This document shows, in pieces, positions 1 to 13,200 of a stretch of 64,000 nucleotides of DNA. The position numbers and the translations under genes are program-made. How positions within the stretch are numbered: position 1 is the first letter of the stretch; every line of letters begins with the position of its first letter. The notes under the pieces are model-generated. The model was not told where the DNA came from and did no database searches. It saw nothing but the letters and a program-made list of their open reading frames with translations. The DNA comes from Lottia gigantea (Eukaryota; Mollusca; Gastropoda; Lottiidae): contig NW_008708986.1 of the NCBI RefSeq assembly GCF_000327385.1, forward strand, positions 3,071,633-3,135,632, given 5' to 3'.

Positions 1-718
1 TTTCATCATATCCACCTGTTATATTATATCTATAGTTTCACCATGTCCACCTGTTATATTATATCTATAGTTTCATCATAAACTTCTGTTTTATCATATC
101 TCTAGTTTCATCATATCCATCTGTTATATTATATCTATAGTTTCATTATGTCCACCTGTTATATTATATCTATAGTTTCATTATGTCCACCTGTTATATT
201 ATATCTCTAGTTTCATCATGTCCACCTGTTATGTTATATCTATAGTTTCATCATATCCACCTGTTATATTATATCTATAGTTTCACCATGTCCACCTGTT
301 ATATCACATCTATAGTTTCATCATTATTATCCAACTGTTATATTATATCTCTAGTTTTATCATGTCCATCTGTTTTATTATATCTCTAGTTTCAACATGT
401 CCATCTGTAATATTATATCTCTAGTTTCGTCCTGTACATCCTGTTTTATTATATCTATAGTTTTATCATGTCCACCTGTTATATTATATCTCTAGTTTCA
501 TCATGTACATGTGCTATATTATATCTATAGGTTCATCATGTACATATGTTATATTATATCTATAGTTTCATCATGTCCACTGTTTTATTATATCTATAGT
601 TTCGTCAAGTCAACCTGTTATTTTATATCTCTAGTTTCATCATATCCCACTGTTATATTTTTTATTATATCTATAGTTTCATTATGTCCACCTGTCATAT
701 TATATCTCTAGTTTCATT
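1..718. repeat. 35-bp minisatellite array at the window edge
   Basis: About twenty head-to-tail copies of a roughly 35-bp unit, built around TCCACCTGTTATATTATATC followed by TATAGTTTCATCA. Copies differ at a few positions and by small indels. The array is cut by the left edge of the window. The unit is not a multiple of three and the array shows no coding sign; the open frame inside it only reflects the repeat. Confidence 0.93.
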
Positions 719-2389
719 AAGTCTGTTGGTCATTGAAAACTAACTTATACGGTTTTATTAGATTGAGACATCAGATAAGAGACTTGTAGAATTACCATTT
801 AAAAACTGAAAGAGGAATATTAGGCTAATCCTTATCTTCAGAAGACTACAAAAATAACAGACTGAGGGAGGGAAAATCTATAATAATTGAATAAAGCTAT
901 ATTAAAGCGACATAATCTTGTAATAAAACATAGAAAGAACTGAAGTTTTGAAGATCGATACGAGATTTGGAAATTATTTATAACAAATGGACATAACCCA
1001 TGGACGTCACGTCGTTCTGACGTATTCGGGTTTTAGGGTCTTTTGATTATAACCATTTAGAAGACTTTGAAGGACAATTCAGTTATGAACCTAAATCCTG
1101 TCCAACCTGTGGAAGTCTCAAGAAAAGACTAGCAGCATTCAACCGCGTATAATTATCAATACGCAAGGCTCAAATTTCAACGAAAAGCTGAGAACACTAT
1201 TGTTAGCTTAGTTAAGAGACTCCTGTTTCTAAGACTAGGGTACGAATAATCGAAGAATGGTTAACATGTCCCTTTAAACGTGTTTAATGGGGATTGGAAG
1301 TCTCCCGTGTCTGTTCCAATCTGATAGTAGATCCAGACAATTGTATTTATCAGTCTTTAGTAAGAAAACTTTCAGACCAGTTTTAATTCAATAGATAAAT
1401 AAGATAAAACACTGATCATTATTCATTATTCTAGTTGTATGTTAAGAAATCAACTAAGAGGAATAGAACGGATAAGTATGTTTAGTTTATTAACCAATAT
1501 AGGTTAATAGGATTAACACCGGACGTCAACTAAACTGTGGCAATTTATTACATGATAGAAAGAAAGCTTAAAAAGGCTTCATTACCACTTCTTTATTAAT
1601 AGTTAAAAACAGTTTTGTAGACCTGTTGACCAGTTCTATTTGAGCTTTGCTGAATACTGACAATGTCTTATCCGAGGAGATTTCTTCCTTTTTGAAGAAA
1701 CATATGAAGGCCGAGTGGATTATTATTTAACATTTAACTTTGTAGTCCTATAAACGACAGAGATTCGGAAAATAAGCTATCCCAATAGCAAATGCACAGT
1801 TGCATACATAGGCTACAATATTTATCATTTAGGTTTCATGTTTTGAGGTATTTCGAACACTTAAACATTATACCATAGTTCTGTTCTGATTTGATAAAGT
1901 GCTTCTTCTATTGTAACTGATTCATAATAGAAAACACCCCATAGTTTCCAGGAAATAGATTTAACTGACCAAGTTAATGGAGTCGCGCTGTATCCAGATG
2001 ACTTAATGAAGCATTAAACAGAGGTTCAATGGCTATTACACGGAATAAACACATTAATACATTTCACTATTGTTGTCTCTTACTAAATTAAAATGTAATT
2101 TAGAAAGGAGAAATTGATGAACAATGGCTATAAAAAGTGCTATTAGTTTAACAGTCATAAAATATGTTATTAGTTTACCTAATATAAAGTTATCTTCATT
2201 GTGGATTGTTTTTCTTGTTTTTCTCTGTTTTTCATGACTACACAAATCGTTATTTATATGATATAGAGAGATTAGAATTACCAAATTTTCGGAAATCAAG
2301 GATGAGGTAAGGTGCGTTGATCGGAAAAACACGTATATGGATTGGACTTAATAAAGCTTGAATATATTTCAACTTTCCACGTGGATAGT
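719..2389. other. Unassigned AT-rich sequence
   Basis: No exon, repeat or RNA gene recognised. Short open frames here lack splice support and resemble nothing I know. It could be an intron or the upstream flank of the gene whose exons begin at 3407. Confidence 0.4.
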
Positions 2390-2900
2390 TCTGACTTGGA
2401 AACATAACCAGTACATAGGTCTGACTATACCAGTAAATAGGTCTGACTATCTGGAAACATAACCCGTAAAGGTCTAACTACCTGTCCTCACGGCCATACA
2501 TGAGACTTACTATTTGGAACCATAAGCCGTAAAAAGGTCTGTCTATCTAAATAGGAATGACTAAGATATTACTATCTAGTTAAACAATTCTATCAACATA
2601 TCCGTAAATAGGTCTGACTTTCTGGAAACATAATCGTGATTAGGCCTGACTATCTGACAAAATAGCCCGTAAATACGTCTTGCTATCTGGTAACATAACC
2701 AGACTGAGTTTTAGTATCTGCCTTCCCAACATTACATATCTTACTATCTGACAACATAACCAGTAAAGGTCTTACTATCTGACAACATAACCGTACATAG
2801 GTCTGACTATCTCTCCAGACAACCTAACATAGGTCTTACTATCTGGCAACAAAACCGTACATAAGTCTTACTATCTGGCAATATAACCGTAAATAACAAA
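2390..2900. repeat. Degenerate ~30-bp tandem repeat
   Basis: Roughly fifteen imperfect copies of a unit containing GGTCTGACTATCTGG then AAACATAACC and GTAAATA. Copies vary in length and sequence much more than those of the 35-bp array, so this is an older or decaying minisatellite. It is noncoding. Confidence 0.75.
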
Positions 2901-3406
2901 ATAACAAAACAGTTGTTACTATGTAATGTCTCTCTGAAGATTCCACGGACACATGTAAGAGTTATTTTGCTGTTTACTCAATTTGTGTAATTGAAATGTC
3001 GCCTATGAAAGCTGTTGTGTATATAAAGTGGCAGAACTGGGAATTTTGATGAAACAACCGTGACTTTTATGCTTCTATGATTAATTTAGTTTGATGATGA
3101 TGTCTCAGTAGGTTCTTGGACTTGTCAACCATTAATAGAATTATTGTAACACAACACCGCCAACTGTCAAGATTACACTGCTGGACAGTCTATTTTTCTC
3201 TTTATTTGATCAGTATTTATTTTATCTTGTAAAGGTTGAGCACTGAGGCAAACGTTACTGAAAACAAACGAGTAAAAACTTAAATGTCATTAAATTAAAT
3301 GAATTATTTCATACTTTTTGTAAAATCATGAAGTGATTTCATTTATTACTAGCCTGGCAAAAAATGTTGTAATAATGTTATTCAGTAGTATTTTTTATAT
3401 TTTCAG

Positions 3407-6400
3407 AAATGAAACAGTGATATTAGTCAAGTCTACATTAGAGATGTCTGAAGTTATCCAAGAATTAATGACCAAACTAATATTAATGCGCATAACTGTG
3501 ATACATACAGAAATAGCCAGTAAATATAGCGTAGAGAAAGTTTCTATTCTAGAAGGTGAGAAATTTCATTAGTTTCAATCCTAAATCTGGCGTGGAAAAT
3601 AGCCCCCATACAGCTATTAAATAAAAAGTCATTATTCGATATTCTTTTGAGGTTAACATAATAAGAAACCTAACATATAAGTAACGACCAGTTAGGAAAT
3701 GTACTAGCAAACATCATGTATCAAATAATAATGGATTCGGGAGTTCAGCTTATATTCTTTATTATACGTAGACCTGGGGGATTTATTTTAATTTGGGTAA
3801 TGGTGAAATATGTTGCGAGGACTTTCCTTTGAAATCAACTAACAATAGCATATGATTAATGTTTTGTATTTTTTTGTTTTGTCTTTTAAAAGTATGATTT
3901 CTTTTGTAGATGATTTCGCCGTCCTGATTAATTCTAACCATCCGTCCTTAAAGAAACAGTTCAGTGATAGTTTGCAGGAAGCGGCCGTTCACACTGCTAA
4001 AAACAGTCGATTCTGTTTAGAGGTTCGTCATTTTATTCCACATAATTTGTCTCTTCAGCTTCAAACACATCTTTGATACAGCTAACACATATCCTGTGGT
4101 TGGTCGAGTGTCTATATTCATGGAATGAGAAATTATTTATCTGTATTAAATGATTTTTAAAGATGAAATTCTGTATGTAAAAAATCTGGTCAAATTGTTT
4201 AAAAGAGAATCACTAAAAATTGAAGCTTTGTTAAGTTTAAGTAACCGCTATTACGATTTTCTGATTTAAGAGCTAGGCGATAATTTTGTTGTTGTTAAAG
4301 GTATTGTATAGAGGTTTTTGAAAATTTTATGTATACATGTATAAGGACACTGATAGCATTAATTTGCACCATTCCAATTTTCAATCAGACATCTTTAGTT
4401 TCTGCAATTCCACAAAAAGAAGGTTTGTTAACGTCACTAATCGGTAAGCTGGTATCACATCTTCGTGGCAAAACCACACCCCCATTCGTCATACTTCCTC
4501 GGGGTTAATAAGACCATGCCAAAACCCGTATTTATGATACGATGGTATCACATAAGGCCTTCGCGATTAGTGGCGTCATCAAACACTTATGTTTTAGTGG
4601 AATTGTAGGAACTACAGACGCCTAATTGAAATTTTGAATGGTACAAATTGATGCTATCAGTGTCCACGACAGAAAACCTCTTTACAATACCTTTAAGTCG
4701 CTTCAGGCCACATTAACTTATCGACTTACTGTGAAGGAGAAAATAGATTCTTTTGACATTTAAATGCTTTGCTTGGCTGCTTTGTTAGTTCAAGATATAG
4801 GCTACGTGTGTTTTTACATTGCTTGATGCAAAATTGTACAATGTCTTAAGAAAATATTAGGTTCCTTTAATGTTATTTTTAGATTCAAGGAAATTAATTG
4901 TATAGACCTACATAGTTTGTTCATCAAAATGATTAAATGCTATTTTCTATTTTCAGATAGATTTGACAGAAACTATGAAATCGTGGTACACAGAAAACCG
5001 TGACGCATTCACTAGTTGTGATGACATACATTCCATGAAGATGAGAAGAACACGCCTTTACGTCACCAATTATTCCATATATAGTCATTATTTTGACTGT
5101 AGTCCGAAATGGATTATATTTTTAGGGTTATGTTGGTTGGTTTCAGCTCCGTGCTATTTTGTAAGTATCGTGTATTGTAGCGACTTTCAGAAAGATGGAT
5201 TAAATTTGATAACATTCTTTTTTTAAGATTGATATAGGAATGATTTCTTATCTATAAAATATTAAGTGGCGAGTTGAATTGTTGTCTGTTTGCATCTCTG
5301 ATTTCAGTGCCAGTGTTGGTTTTATGTCGACTCTAAACTGCATAAAGATTTTCTAAGCTTCTGGATTCTCTATAGCGATGTATCTGGCCGACATTCACAC
5401 AAAATGTCCATTTGGTTTGAATCTATTCGATCTGCTGTCATGAGAACTAGGTTGTATTCACATTAACGGTGCCCCATGGGGGAGGTTGCTGTCATACCAC
5501 ATTAACGTATTATTAGATAATGGTAAAAGCTGATCAAATATAATGAGCAAATCCATCACAATCTGATTGCAACACAGCGCGAAGTATTTCGTTTCTTTTT
5601 TGTCTTTGGGTTACTTCACATTCTTGATTTGAAAAGACTGTTAACAAAATCTGTTTATAAAAGCTTTTCTTATTGTTGGGAATAATCGCAAACTTTGATG
5701 GGGGGTTTTACTGAAATTCTAATATATTTTGACCTCGCTTTACGTATTCCAAAAAATAGATCTTAAAACATCTATTATATACATGTATTGATCATAGGTA
5801 ATTGTTTTTCAGATATTTAGAAAACTAACATGTTCAGATATCCGTGTGGTTATTAATGGGGAAATAACTCTAATGACTAATATGTTACCAGATAAATCAG
5901 AGAGTACCAGGTGAGTTTGACGAGATAACCTTTCGGTTTTACTGAAAATAGCTTGAAAATTGTAGGTTATCCAAAATAGTTCAGAAACCTGGTTAAGAAT
6001 ATAGACATGTCGTCAGAATTATTGCATCGTTAAGATAACTTTTCAAACCACTTTTACTTTGAATGGTTGGATTTTGTCAAATTACTTCAATAATCACTTT
6101 TCTCAGGAGTCATGAGTTACGGGCAGTTCCTTGGGCTTACTACACATTGATATCTTAAATACTTTGTATATCTAAGACTTGCCAAACAAAACCTAGTCTT
6201 TCATCATTAAGATGTTATTCCATTAACAGGCTTTCTTTGTACATCAAATACTCTGCCTAAGAGCTTCAGGGAATATATCAAATTAATTTCTGAAAGATCA
6301 AAATACATGGCAACATGAAATCATTATCTCTTAAGAATGAATTTTTCAGATCGTTGAACTTTGGAAATCAGAAATATTATCAAACGGTTTGACGTCTTAT

Positions 6401-6678
6401 GGTGTAATTTTAACCTTTATCCGGCCATGTGTTATGATAAAAGACAGACAGTGTGGTGATGGTGTATAGATTGCAGTATAATTCAAGGTGCTGGAAGTGA
6501 TGAATTTGCTGATTATTCAAGTGATGTAATAAGCCCTTTATTCATAGAATCGGCACGAAATGTTTCATTAAGTCTTTTTCGTAGAATCAGTAGTGATATT
6601 CTTAGCACAAATTACATTATCTTAATGTTTGACAAGTTGGAAAGATATCTCAAGATATCTAAAACTTTATTCAGTTAA
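3407..6678 (+). CDS. Unrecognised multi-exon membrane protein, 3' part
   Basis: I do not recognise the family. Exons inferred from splice signals and matching phase are 3407-3555, 3910-4022, 4957-5160, 5813-5910 and, less surely, 6477-6678 ending in TAA. The 3555/3910 junction rebuilds a GAT codon; 4022/4957 and 5160/5813 join in phase 0; 5910/6477 joins in phase 2. The donor at 4023 (GTTCGT) is weak. The first exon enters in phase 2, so upstream exons are missing or unseen. The product has a charged helical-looking region, a Trp- and Arg-rich segment (KMRRTRLYVTNYSIY), then one hydrophobic stretch (WIIFLGLCWLVSAPCYF) followed by a basic, Cys-containing segment and a Ser-rich tail. This suits a membrane protein with a cytoplasmic tail. 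Intron 4023-4956 carries a foldback element. The last exon could be chance. Confidence 0.5.
4295..4696. mobile_element. Foldback MITE with TTAA-flanked inverted repeats
   Basis: A roughly 400-bp element whose halves are near reverse complements. The left end reads TTAAAGGTATTGTA and the right end TACAATACCTTTAA. Inner segments also pair: GACACTGATAGCATTAATTT on the left with AAATTGATGCTATCAGTGTC on the right, and CGTCACTAATCG with CGATTAGTGGCG. No coding capacity. The TTAA at both ends is what a piggyBac-type target site would leave, but the superfamily is not certain. It lies in an intron of the unrecognised gene. Confidence 0.75.
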
Positions 6679-7888
6679 ACTAAATTCAAGTACCATCTAC
6701 ATCTGGTCGAAACTAATCTTTCTACTATATGGTTTACAAACATCATACCAGCCCTTATCGGAAGTACATTATAGATGCTTAAATTTTCATGGATCAATGA
6801 ATTTGTTTCTATAAGTTTCAAATGCTTACAATGTATTTGAAATGGACAACTTTTACGACACAGACAGACAAAATTAGTGGTGGAAGATATCGAATAATTT
6901 CTTTTTTTATACATGTATTTTGAAATAAAGATTTGTGTTTTCATTGTAAAGAATCTGTGGAAGTTATGGAGGCTAAATTAAAGGCATTATAATATTTCTT
7001 TCGACGAGATCATTGGTCGATCGTTTCAAACCAATGCTAAGATATGTAAAAAGTCGATATAGAACATAATTATGCAGCGTTGAATCCGCAATCAATCAAG
7101 TTGGTTTGCTTATGTGTAAAACATTGCCGCAAGTATCAGTAGGCCACTGCATACTAATAGGAAAATTGAACGTGACTTTATAATGCTTCCTCTAACTAAA
7201 TTTAAATTTGAAACTGGAAAAAAGTTGATTTATTGATTTTCTTGAAGTTCTTTGAAACCCTTTAAATTAAATCAAAATTGACATTTAAATCTTGTTCCTC
7301 AATTTAGATCAAATTGGAAACCTTTGAAAGGATTTGAGAAATAGTTCTTTAAAGGCCATAGTTCACCATTTTAGGAGATCAATCATATAGCTTGGTCTCA
7401 GAAACGGTAATTGTTCAGCTAAGCTAAACAGAAATAGTGATTAGGCCCTACAGGTTACCATCGAAATTATGGCCATCTTAGCCATGTATATTCCTGATCA
7501 TCCTTGTGTGAAAAATCACGACTCGCTTTTTATCAGGACTCCGCCATCAAGGACGGGATAATCAAAAATTATTCGTACATCGTATTTTCTTAGACCTTAT
7601 CAACAAGACAAACAATTTTAGGGTTCTCCAATTTTTAGGCAGATAACAAACTGCATGTGTAAAAGAAAAAAGAAGAAAATTCAGTGTTCGAGGTATTTGG
7701 GGAATTTTGAAGGAATCGTAAGGCATACGATTTTCGTAGCCTACAGTTCTGGTATTTCTGAATATCATTTAGATATATTCTAATCCCAAAACAGCCTGCA
7801 AAAATCATATATATATAAATTATATAGGAAAGTAGGGCATGAAGATGCACATTAGAAATTAAATACCCCAAAAAAACTTAGTGTAAAA
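6679..7888. other. Intergenic sequence with one old repeat fragment
   Basis: No gene recognised. Around 7350-7440 a fragment (CAGAAACGG and nearby bases) resembles the 5' part of the short TIR element described at 36891-37181. Small open frames on both strands lack support. Confidence 0.4.
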
Positions 7889-9128
7889 AAATCTGGGTGT
7901 AGGGAAAGATTCAATACAAAATATCTGCGTAGGGAAAGATGCAATATAAAATATCTAATTATGGAAAAGATTCCATACAAAATATCTGTGTTGGGATAGA
8001 TGCAATGTAAAATATCTCATTATGGAAGAGATTCAATACAAAATATCTGTGTAGGGATAGATGCAATATAGAATAGCTAATTATGGAAAAGATTCCATAC
8101 AAAATATCTGTGTTGGGATAGATGCAATGTAAAATATCTAATTATGGAAGAGATTCAATACAAAATATCTGTGTAGGGATAGATGCAATATAGAATATCT
8201 AATTATGGAAAAGATTCAATACAAAATATCTGTGTAGGGATAGATGCAATATAAAATATCTAATTATGGAAAAGATTCAATACAAAATATCTGTGTAGGG
8301 ATAGATGCAATATAAAATATCTAATTATGGAAAAGATGCAATACAAAATATCTGTGTTGGGATAGATGCAATATAAAATATCTAATTATGGAAAAGATTC
8401 AATACAAAATATCTGCGTAGGGAAAGATGCAATATAAAATATCTAATTATGGAAAAGATTCAATACAAAATATCTGTTTTGGGATAGATGCAATATAAAA
8501 TATCTAATTATGGAAAAGATTCAATACTAAATATCTGCGTAGGGATAGATGCAATATAAAATATCTAATTATGGAAAAGATTCAATACAAAATATCTGTG
8601 TAGGGATAGATGCAATATAAAATATCTAATTATGGAAAAGATTCAATACAAAATATCTGTGTTGGGATAGATGCAATATAAAATATCTAATTATGGAAAA
8701 GATTCAATACAAAATATCTGTGTTGGGATAGATGCAATATAAAATATCTAATTATGGAAGATGCAATATAAAATATCTAATTATGGAAAAGATTCAATAC
8801 AAAATATCTGTGTAGGGATAGATGCAATATAAAATATCTAATTATGGAAAAGATTCAATGCAAAATATCTGTGTAGGGATAGATGCAATATAAAATATCT
8901 AATTATGGAAAAGATTCAATACAAAATATCTGTGTTGGGATAGATGCAATATAAAATATCTAATTATGGAAAAGATTCAATACAAAATATCTGTGTTGGG
9001 ATAGATGCAACATAAAAGATCTAATTATGGAAAAGATTCAATACAAAATATCTGCGTAGGGATAGATGCAATATAAAATATCTAATTATGGGAAATATCT
9101 GAAATACAAAATATCTAAGTAAGGATAG
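7889..9128. repeat. 61-bp dimeric minisatellite
   Basis: About twenty copies of a 61-bp unit. Each unit is itself a diverged dimer: one 30-base half contains TTCAATACAAAATATCTG and TGTAGGGATA, and one 31-base half contains TGCAATATAAAATATCTA and ATTATGGAAAA. Both halves share CAATA-AAAATATCT, so a ~30-bp ancestor doubled first and the dimer was then amplified. One place near 8758 repeats only the second half. Noncoding. Confidence 0.95.
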
Positions 9129-10151
9129 TCTAAAATGAATTGCATCCGCCATCTATCTATTAAAAATCGATTCTTGAACACAAGAATAGAGCTGGAAAAT
9201 TTAACAATTTCAAGAGAGGAAATAAGTCTATGACTTTCACACATTGATAACGTGAAATTTTGAAAGTTCAAGGGAGATATCAGAAATAATTCAGACCACA
9301 GTTGAACGAATGCACCCTCAATCATCAAAACACTATTCAGTACAATTCTAGCTCTAACACGATATCGGATTTTTTGGCACTATTTTCCTTCTTTCGGTGA
9401 TGCAGGTCGGAAGGCTGACATTGATAAAACGTATGGGATGATAAACCGTGTTGTATGATATGTGTGTTAAAAGTTCTCTTGACAAATGGAAATTGTTAAA
9501 AGAGCAGGCTGATGTCCCTTGTCCTGGCATATTGTCCATTGCACTCTGCATGGAGTTGCCCGACTTCTTGAGCCCAATCAGGTGAAAATTATAAACTACA
9601 TTCATTTCGAAAGAATTTTATTTTCTACATACAAGTTATTCTGGACATACCATGACTCTGAGGTACAGAATGATATGTCTGATTCTACCAATCATCCATA
9701 TCAGCATCAGTATTCGTAGGTTATCTGCTCTACTATAAGTATAACGAAAGTGAATTATCAGCTGGCATTATTATTATGTCAGTCTGTAAGCAAAATTGAA
9801 AAGCGTATGTGTTTTTTGTTGGTTTTTTCTGTCACATTTCCATTTCACCTTCCACGTAGAAGTTAATTACATTAATCCGGATTAAAAACTTCTCTACTGG
9901 TGTAGACGTGGCTTGAGTAGACCACGCCCACTGCTTCCACACATGTCGTAAAAATCTCAACTTTTTAAAAGAAGACCTAGACTCCTTTATAATTATCGAT
10001 GTTACAAACGACGATTGCCACATAACCACAGATTTTCTGAATTCTGAATCTGAACGAGAAGCGTATATTTTCACTAAGAATCGTCTTTATTACGACAGCC
10101 AGCATTCGACAATATTAGACTTGTTTATGGCATAAGCCGACGACGTGAAAG
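9129..10151. other. Upstream flank of NOMO
   Basis: No exon recognised. The sequence just before the NOMO start should hold its promoter and 5' leader, but I see no clear TATA box or initiator that can be defended. Open frames on both strands here are short and unsupported. Confidence 0.4.
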
Positions 10152-10229
10152 ATGAAGAACACGGATAGTTTAATGTATTTTTCTCTATTTGCAATTTTAT
10201 TGACTTTAAATGTTAATAATTGCAATGCA
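10152..10229 (+). other. NOMO: NOMO signal peptide coding segment
   Basis: The first 26 codons encode a Lys-Asn start, a hydrophobic core (FSLFAILLTLNV) and a small-residue cleavage context (NCNA/GEV). The mature protein then begins close to the conserved LGCGGFV motif. This supports the chosen ATG. Confidence 0.8.
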
Positions 10230-13200
10230 GGTGAAGTTTTAGGATGCGGTGGCTTTGTAAGATCCGATATTGATATTAATTTTTCTCTAGTAGTGGTAAG
10301 TTTCTTAAAACATCAACTCATCATGGCCCCATTCATTGATGATTGATTCAACGTTATCAGTATTATCATCGAGTCGATCGATTGTCATCAAAATCATTAG
10401 CAATGACATTAAATTTTGTATTGTCTTGTCTTACAGTCCATCACTCTCTGCCCTTGAACTATTTGAAAACTTTCAACATGCTATTATTAAGGAGAGCATG
10501 TCAATTGTCATCCACACTCTGCTCTGGGCATGAGTACCCAGGTGGCAGTGCCTACACAGACTACACATATCTTTTGTTTACAATAAATAATTGTTCAAAT
10601 CCAAAGACTAGCCCTAAAAAGTACCCTAAAGACAGTTACAATCATTCAACAAAAGCCGTAATTTGAAATACATTTTCTGAATTGTATTTTTGCAATCATT
10701 TCAAGATGAATTGAAATATCAATTACAAAATACTACTGAGAGTTTTACATTGTTTTTGGGGTGCTTAAAATGTCATCCACTGGAAAGTATATTATTTTTT
10801 AAACATTTTCTGTCCTTAAAGGACCAGTAGGTCATTTTTTTGGAGGGAAGTGTGTTTATTTCAAATGTAAAATCATTGAACCTTATATTCTAATGACCTG
10901 AACTGAAGACATTCTAAGACTAATGGCACAAAGTTGAAAATTTTGTTTTGAATATTTGTAAAATGAGAGAAAAAATTCAATCAGTAGTACATTCTGTCTT
11001 GGTTCTGTAGTACATCTAGGCTACGCATAATCACATTAGGGAAAACTAAATATTGTTAAGTAATAGTAACAAGTACATAAACAGAAACATTGTTTGTTTA
11101 TTGCAGGTCAAGTTATTTACACCTCATGGAAGTTTGAAATATCAGACTGATTGTGCACCAAATACTGGTTATTATCTTATACCTCTCTATGATAAAGGAG
11201 ATTTTGTTATGAAAGTTGAACCTCCTCAGGGATGGAGTTTTGGTAAGAATGATTGTGAAATTATTTTTGTTTCATTGCTCTTTAAATCTGATTGTGTATG
11301 CTTGTGAAATATAACCTACAGTTTAATGCTTGTGTGTTTTACTTTCTGAACCTATATTTTGTTGTTGAAACACATGGACTTATGTGAGAATTTGTTGTTA
11401 AGACAATGTGTAGGTCAAAATGAAATAATTATATTACAATTCTTTTTATTTTCAGAACCAACAAGTGTAGAATTAAAAGTTGATGGTATTAATGATCAAT
11501 GTAGTAAAGGAGAAGATATCAACTTTTTATTCACTGGCTTTTCAGTACTAGGACAGGTGAGTGCATATTCCTTTGTACAGCTACCATTGGATCGGCTGAT
11601 TTTCTTAATGACACTGAAATAAGTGGGCCTGAATATTTTAAATAAAGAATGGTTGTATTGCTGTCTAATTGACAAAGGGCTCATCTTATGCTTCCTACAA
11701 AAGTTTTAGATACAAACCCACATTTATTTTGAAAAAAGGGTAAACTTTCCAATATTGCACTTATGGTGTATGAGCAAAGTAAGGCTTAACTCAGTTGGTT
11801 TAAGCGACTTCAGGAAATTTATACAGTACAAAGATGTTTGACTTTCATTAACTGTAGCTCATCTGCCAACACACATGTCAGATTGTAAACCCTTATAATA
11901 ATTTCTTATTTCTTAAATGGACAAAAATTGGATTGGCCTAATCTATACAGTGGTTCTCAATTTGCCTGATCTAATTTACAGGTAATAAGTAAGGGACAAT
12001 CAGTTGGACCTGCAGGTGTCAGTATTCATCTGATCAAATCATCTAATGGTGAAACAATACAAACAACTAAAACAGCAGACACAGGAAGGTTTGTATGAAG
12101 TATATTGTTTTACTTGTCTGGATTGCTTTCTTTGAATTCATTTAGCTAAACATTACAAAGAAGTTTGTTTTTATTTTCATTTCATATTAACAGCTAGAAT
12201 TTTCAATTCCTTGACTTTCTATTTATCATGAATTTGTTCACTAATTTACCCAGTTCTAATTTTTATGTTCATGGTAACGCTTTCATTTCAGATATTCCTT
12301 CACCAAAGTATTACCAGGAGAATATAAAGTTAAAGCTTCTCACCCCACATGGAAATTAGAAAAGGTAATTAAAATCTTTATGTTGTCATTTCAAGTAGTT
12401 TTCTCTAGTTTCTTGAAGCAGATTGTTAATAACTAATATATCTATCAAAAAAACAGTTTGCAACAAGGTTTTTGTGGTTAATACAGTATTTTTGAATTTG
12501 AACTGAAAATGATATGTGTTTAAGTTCTAAATATCAATATGGCTTTTCAGTTTGTTAAATAAGCCATAGATTTTTGAGCATATGTATACCCAAATGTTTC
12601 TTGATTTTGTAGTGATATAATGTTTTATAAGAAAGCAATGATTGAAACTGATGTAAGCTATATTTATTTCAGAGTGAATCAACAGTTAAAGTAGTAAAAG
12701 ATAATGGTAAAGTTCTAGATAATTTAGTTATATCAGGCTATGATGTTACTGTAAGTTAGAGTTTACTTTCTCTCATTTTATTATAACACCTTGTAACTAT
12801 ACACCAATTAGATACTTATTATTCTTGAAGGAAAGTAATGAAGTTAACTAATTGAATTATTGTTTTATTTTTGGCAGATTTGTCAAACAGCATGTTATGA
12901 TTCAGGAAATATTTCTTAAAAGTAAATTTGAATTAAGAGCAAAACTTTTTGGTGTATTTTACTTTTTTATTCAGAAACTCTTTCTTATTTGTTTACAGGG
13001 TGAAGTTTTAAGTGAAGGAGAGCATATCAAGGGAGTTAACTTCATCTTATTTTCATCAACCGTTAAGCAACAGGTAAGCTATCAGCTAACTATTTTTACT
13101 TTTGACAAGCATTGAGACCCATTCTTTACAAAATTAATAAAAAGAGATAGACTCTATATTTTTTTGCAATTTTTACTAAGAAAGTTTATTTCATAATATT

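Noticed and set aside
511-711. Open frame of 66 codons in the 35-bp array
   Set aside because: It only translates the minisatellite; the period is not a multiple of three and there is no start or splice support.
5308-5450. Alternative exon (CQCWFYVDSKLH...) after the membrane-protein exon
   Set aside because: It has an acceptor and an open frame, but its end leaves a phase that brings the 5813 exon to an early stop. The peptide shows nothing recognisable.
6675-6944. 89-codon minus-strand open frame
   Set aside because: Low-complexity composition, no splice context and no recognisable family.
7889-9128. CRISPR-like regular array
   Set aside because: There are no unique spacers; the whole 61-bp unit repeats, and the genome is eukaryotic.
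12871-13115. Open frame covering NOMO exon 7 and flanking intron
   Set aside because: Only 12999-13073 matches NOMO; the rest is intron read-through.
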